64,000 nucleotides of DNA from Phaseolus vulgaris (lineage: Eukaryota; Streptophyta; Magnoliopsida; Fabales; Fabaceae), in assembly GCF_000499845.2 (NCBI RefSeq), contig NC_023753.2, positions 23,856,942 through 23,920,941 on the forward strand, in the 5' to 3' direction. This document shows, piece after piece, positions 61,839 through 64,000 of this stretch. Under the pieces are notes generated by a model. That model did not search any database and had not been told where the DNA came from. It saw only the letters and a list, made by a program, of their open reading frames with translations. Position numbers and translations under genes: made by a program. Within the stretch, counting starts at the first letter, position 1; every line of letters starts with the position of its first letter.

Positions 61839-64000
61839 AATGTAGTCTTGAGAAAAGTTTAGATATTTAAGAAATTTTATTTATTTCAAAATTTTCATTT
61901 AAGTAGGACATTAAATAATTTAGAATTAGTATTTATTAAGATTTTGAATAATTTAAGAATTTTATTTATTTTAGATATTTTATTTAAATAGGACATTAAA
62001 TATTTTATTTTAGATATTTTTCCATAAATTTTGTAAAGTCTCATTAAATATTTTCAAAAATATATCAAAAAATATATAAAATATAAAAAGATTAAGTGCA
62101 AATTAAAATAATAATATTTTTAAAAAATAATCATGTGGAGTAGTTTGTCAAACCTAAAAAATGTGGAACCTTTATGACATGAATATTTTTTTTTTCATAT
62201 CTTCATCTCTTAAAAATTATAATTTTTATATTCTTTTATCATTTGATTTAATTGTTATCCCTTCTTATTATTTAATTTTTTATTTCTTTTTTGTAAAAAA
62301 ATATGAATATAATAATGATAAAAATAAAAAATTGTGTTTTCACTAGTAATAATAAAGATAATAATCTATACATCTATACTGTATATATAGGAGATTCCTA
62401 ATTATAACTGTTTGGTATACACAAATTTGTTCTAATTTTATCCTACTATCAATATTTTATTTTGGTTATTTTTTTATTTTATAATTACTTAAATTTAAAA
62501 CTAAAAAAAGACTTAATATTAAATTGAAAGAAATGCTTTGAGAGATGTTCAGTATTATTATTTAAAAAGAATCAGTCAAATTGAATTTTGAATTCAAACT
62601 TGGTTTGATGGTAGTTATTTTAATTCTTTTAAAATATAATAGGATTTTAAGTAAGATTCTATAAATATCTAACTAATGCAATTAATTTTTTTTATAAAAT
62701 TAATAAATTTAAAATTTAGAGAATTTGGATCCTATATAATACTCAAGATCCGTTAATAATATTGTATGTAAACTATATTTAAAATAAATAAAAAATATGT
62801 TAGAAAACAGTACTTTATATGGAATACATATATTTTATGTACACATAATATAAATAGAAAAAGGAGCTTTTGAGGCAATACAATGTGATGCAGGTGAGGT
62901 GTCTTCATCTTCTTCTACATGTAATAATGCTTTTTCTGGTAGTTTGGTACAAAATATTATTGCTACTGTTTAGTTAAAAAATTCTGACAAGTAAAATAGT
63001 TATGGAAATTGCAACCCTTATGTAAAAAAATTGTCTCTTTAAATTTTATAGTTTAATTGTGGTTGATTCAGTAAAAATTTTGCACAAATTGAATCATTAA
63101 AAAATTTATTAAATAACAGTTAATTTTTTGAGATAGAAATTAAATAGTTATTGTATTGATTAACTAACATACTATTTTATAAACTAAAAAAATATTGATG
63201 TGTAAAATAACTTTTATTATTAATACAAAGTATAAATTATTTTTTAAATTAATACAAAATTTTAGTTAATAACCACTTTAAATTCAGAATTAATCATTCT
63301 AAAAATTAATTTAAAATCTAAAGTAGCTAATAACTAAAATAGATATTAATTTATAAACTATTTTATAATTTTTTATTAATAATAAAATTATGTATATTCT
63401 TACAAGATTGAATATATCCTCTGAGGGCCTTCAAATTAAATATCTCATCTTGATCCATTTCAGTATAGTGAAGTTACTTGCAAAGAGACTCAACCCTTTA
63501 AGTCAAATGTAATTATACTCAATTTACAAATTTAGGGTTAAAACTTTGATTAGCTTTTATCTTGAGTTATCCCTTATGTAGAGCCCATCATACCCAATAC
63601 TTAACTGCGCTCCTAGTAAGTTTTATCATATTGAGAAATCGAGTTTACTGTATAATTAACATAATTATGTTTTATCATATTGAAAAATCAGAGTTGTCGA
63701 CACGGAAACCCAAGCAAATATATTGATTGCGAAACTATGTTTAAAATATCTACGGTTACTTAACAATTCGACACCTAATAATACAATATTAATAATTTTT
63801 TAATTTATAAAATAATATATAATTTAGTCAATATAATAATTAATTAATTTAGTCAATATAATTAATTTTTGTGTGTTTAAATTTAATTGCTATTTAGTTA
63901 GTGATTTGTTATAATTTTTCTGTATAAATTCTGCGTATAACGAGGGTATAAAACTATCTAATAATACATGTCTAGTTTTTCTTTTGGCGGAAAACAATTT
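61839..64000. other. AT-rich DNA with foldback MITE remnants
   Basis: 63080-63390 resembles the CACTA-like foldback family (TTTTTTATTAATAATAAAATTA, AGTAGCTAATAACTAAAATAG), with another similar arm at 63786-63850. A short Ser-rich reading lies at about 62867-62972. No supportable gene. Confidence 0.45.

Noticed and set aside
62867..62972. Short Ser-rich reading ending in a stop
   Set aside because: About 35 codons with no recognised family and no flanking exon; most likely chance.

Overview
This is plant nuclear DNA, most likely from a phaseoloid legume (Phaseolus/Vigna-like; an inference from the repeat families, not tested). Gene density is low, intergenic DNA is very AT-rich, one gene has many introns, and much of the window is made of nested, decayed transposable elements. 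Three loci look like intact host genes, all on the + strand: a 12- or 13-exon SEX4/DSP4 phosphoglucan phosphatase gene (310-8384), and two intronless histone H2B genes (16892-17311 and 34849-35259) with identically spaced histone promoter modules.

Layout. 1-8500: SEX4, with a tRNA-derived SINE in one intron and a probable U12-type intron with a GG acceptor. 9.0-9.4 kb: CACTA-like foldback MITE. 11.2-15.0 kb: Ty3/gypsy element 1 (gag and protease only). 16.7-17.4 kb: H2B-1. 19.06-23.04 kb: PIF/Harbinger-type element with TAA target duplications, a palindrome array and two decayed genes. 25.0-27.2 kb: a TRIM element next to a 3'-truncated Ty1/copia element, both on the - strand. 28.4-31.6 kb: LTR-like remnants. 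34.6-35.3 kb: H2B-2. 39.6-44.8 kb: LINE pieces, a 435-bp CACTA-like MITE, a SIRE-like LTR and a second TRIM. 46.6-52.5 kb: Ty3/gypsy element 2, Tat-like, with deleted PR/RT and an antisense ORF. 53.04-56.64 kb: a 3.6-kb CACTA transposon carrying fragments resembling cpSRP43 and a TRM4/NSUN2-type tRNA methyltransferase. 56.7-61.8 kb: LINE fragments on either side of a DUF620-like N-terminal fragment. 62-64 kb: AT-rich DNA with foldback remnants.

The host genes have no evident functional link. SEX4 acts in plastid starch breakdown; the H2B pair supplies core nucleosome protein, probably in S phase. The most notable material is the gene-capturing CACTA element, the structured Harbinger-like element, the antisense ORF of gypsy element 2 and the odd intron in SEX4. 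All gene identities come from reading translations by eye; no database search was possible.
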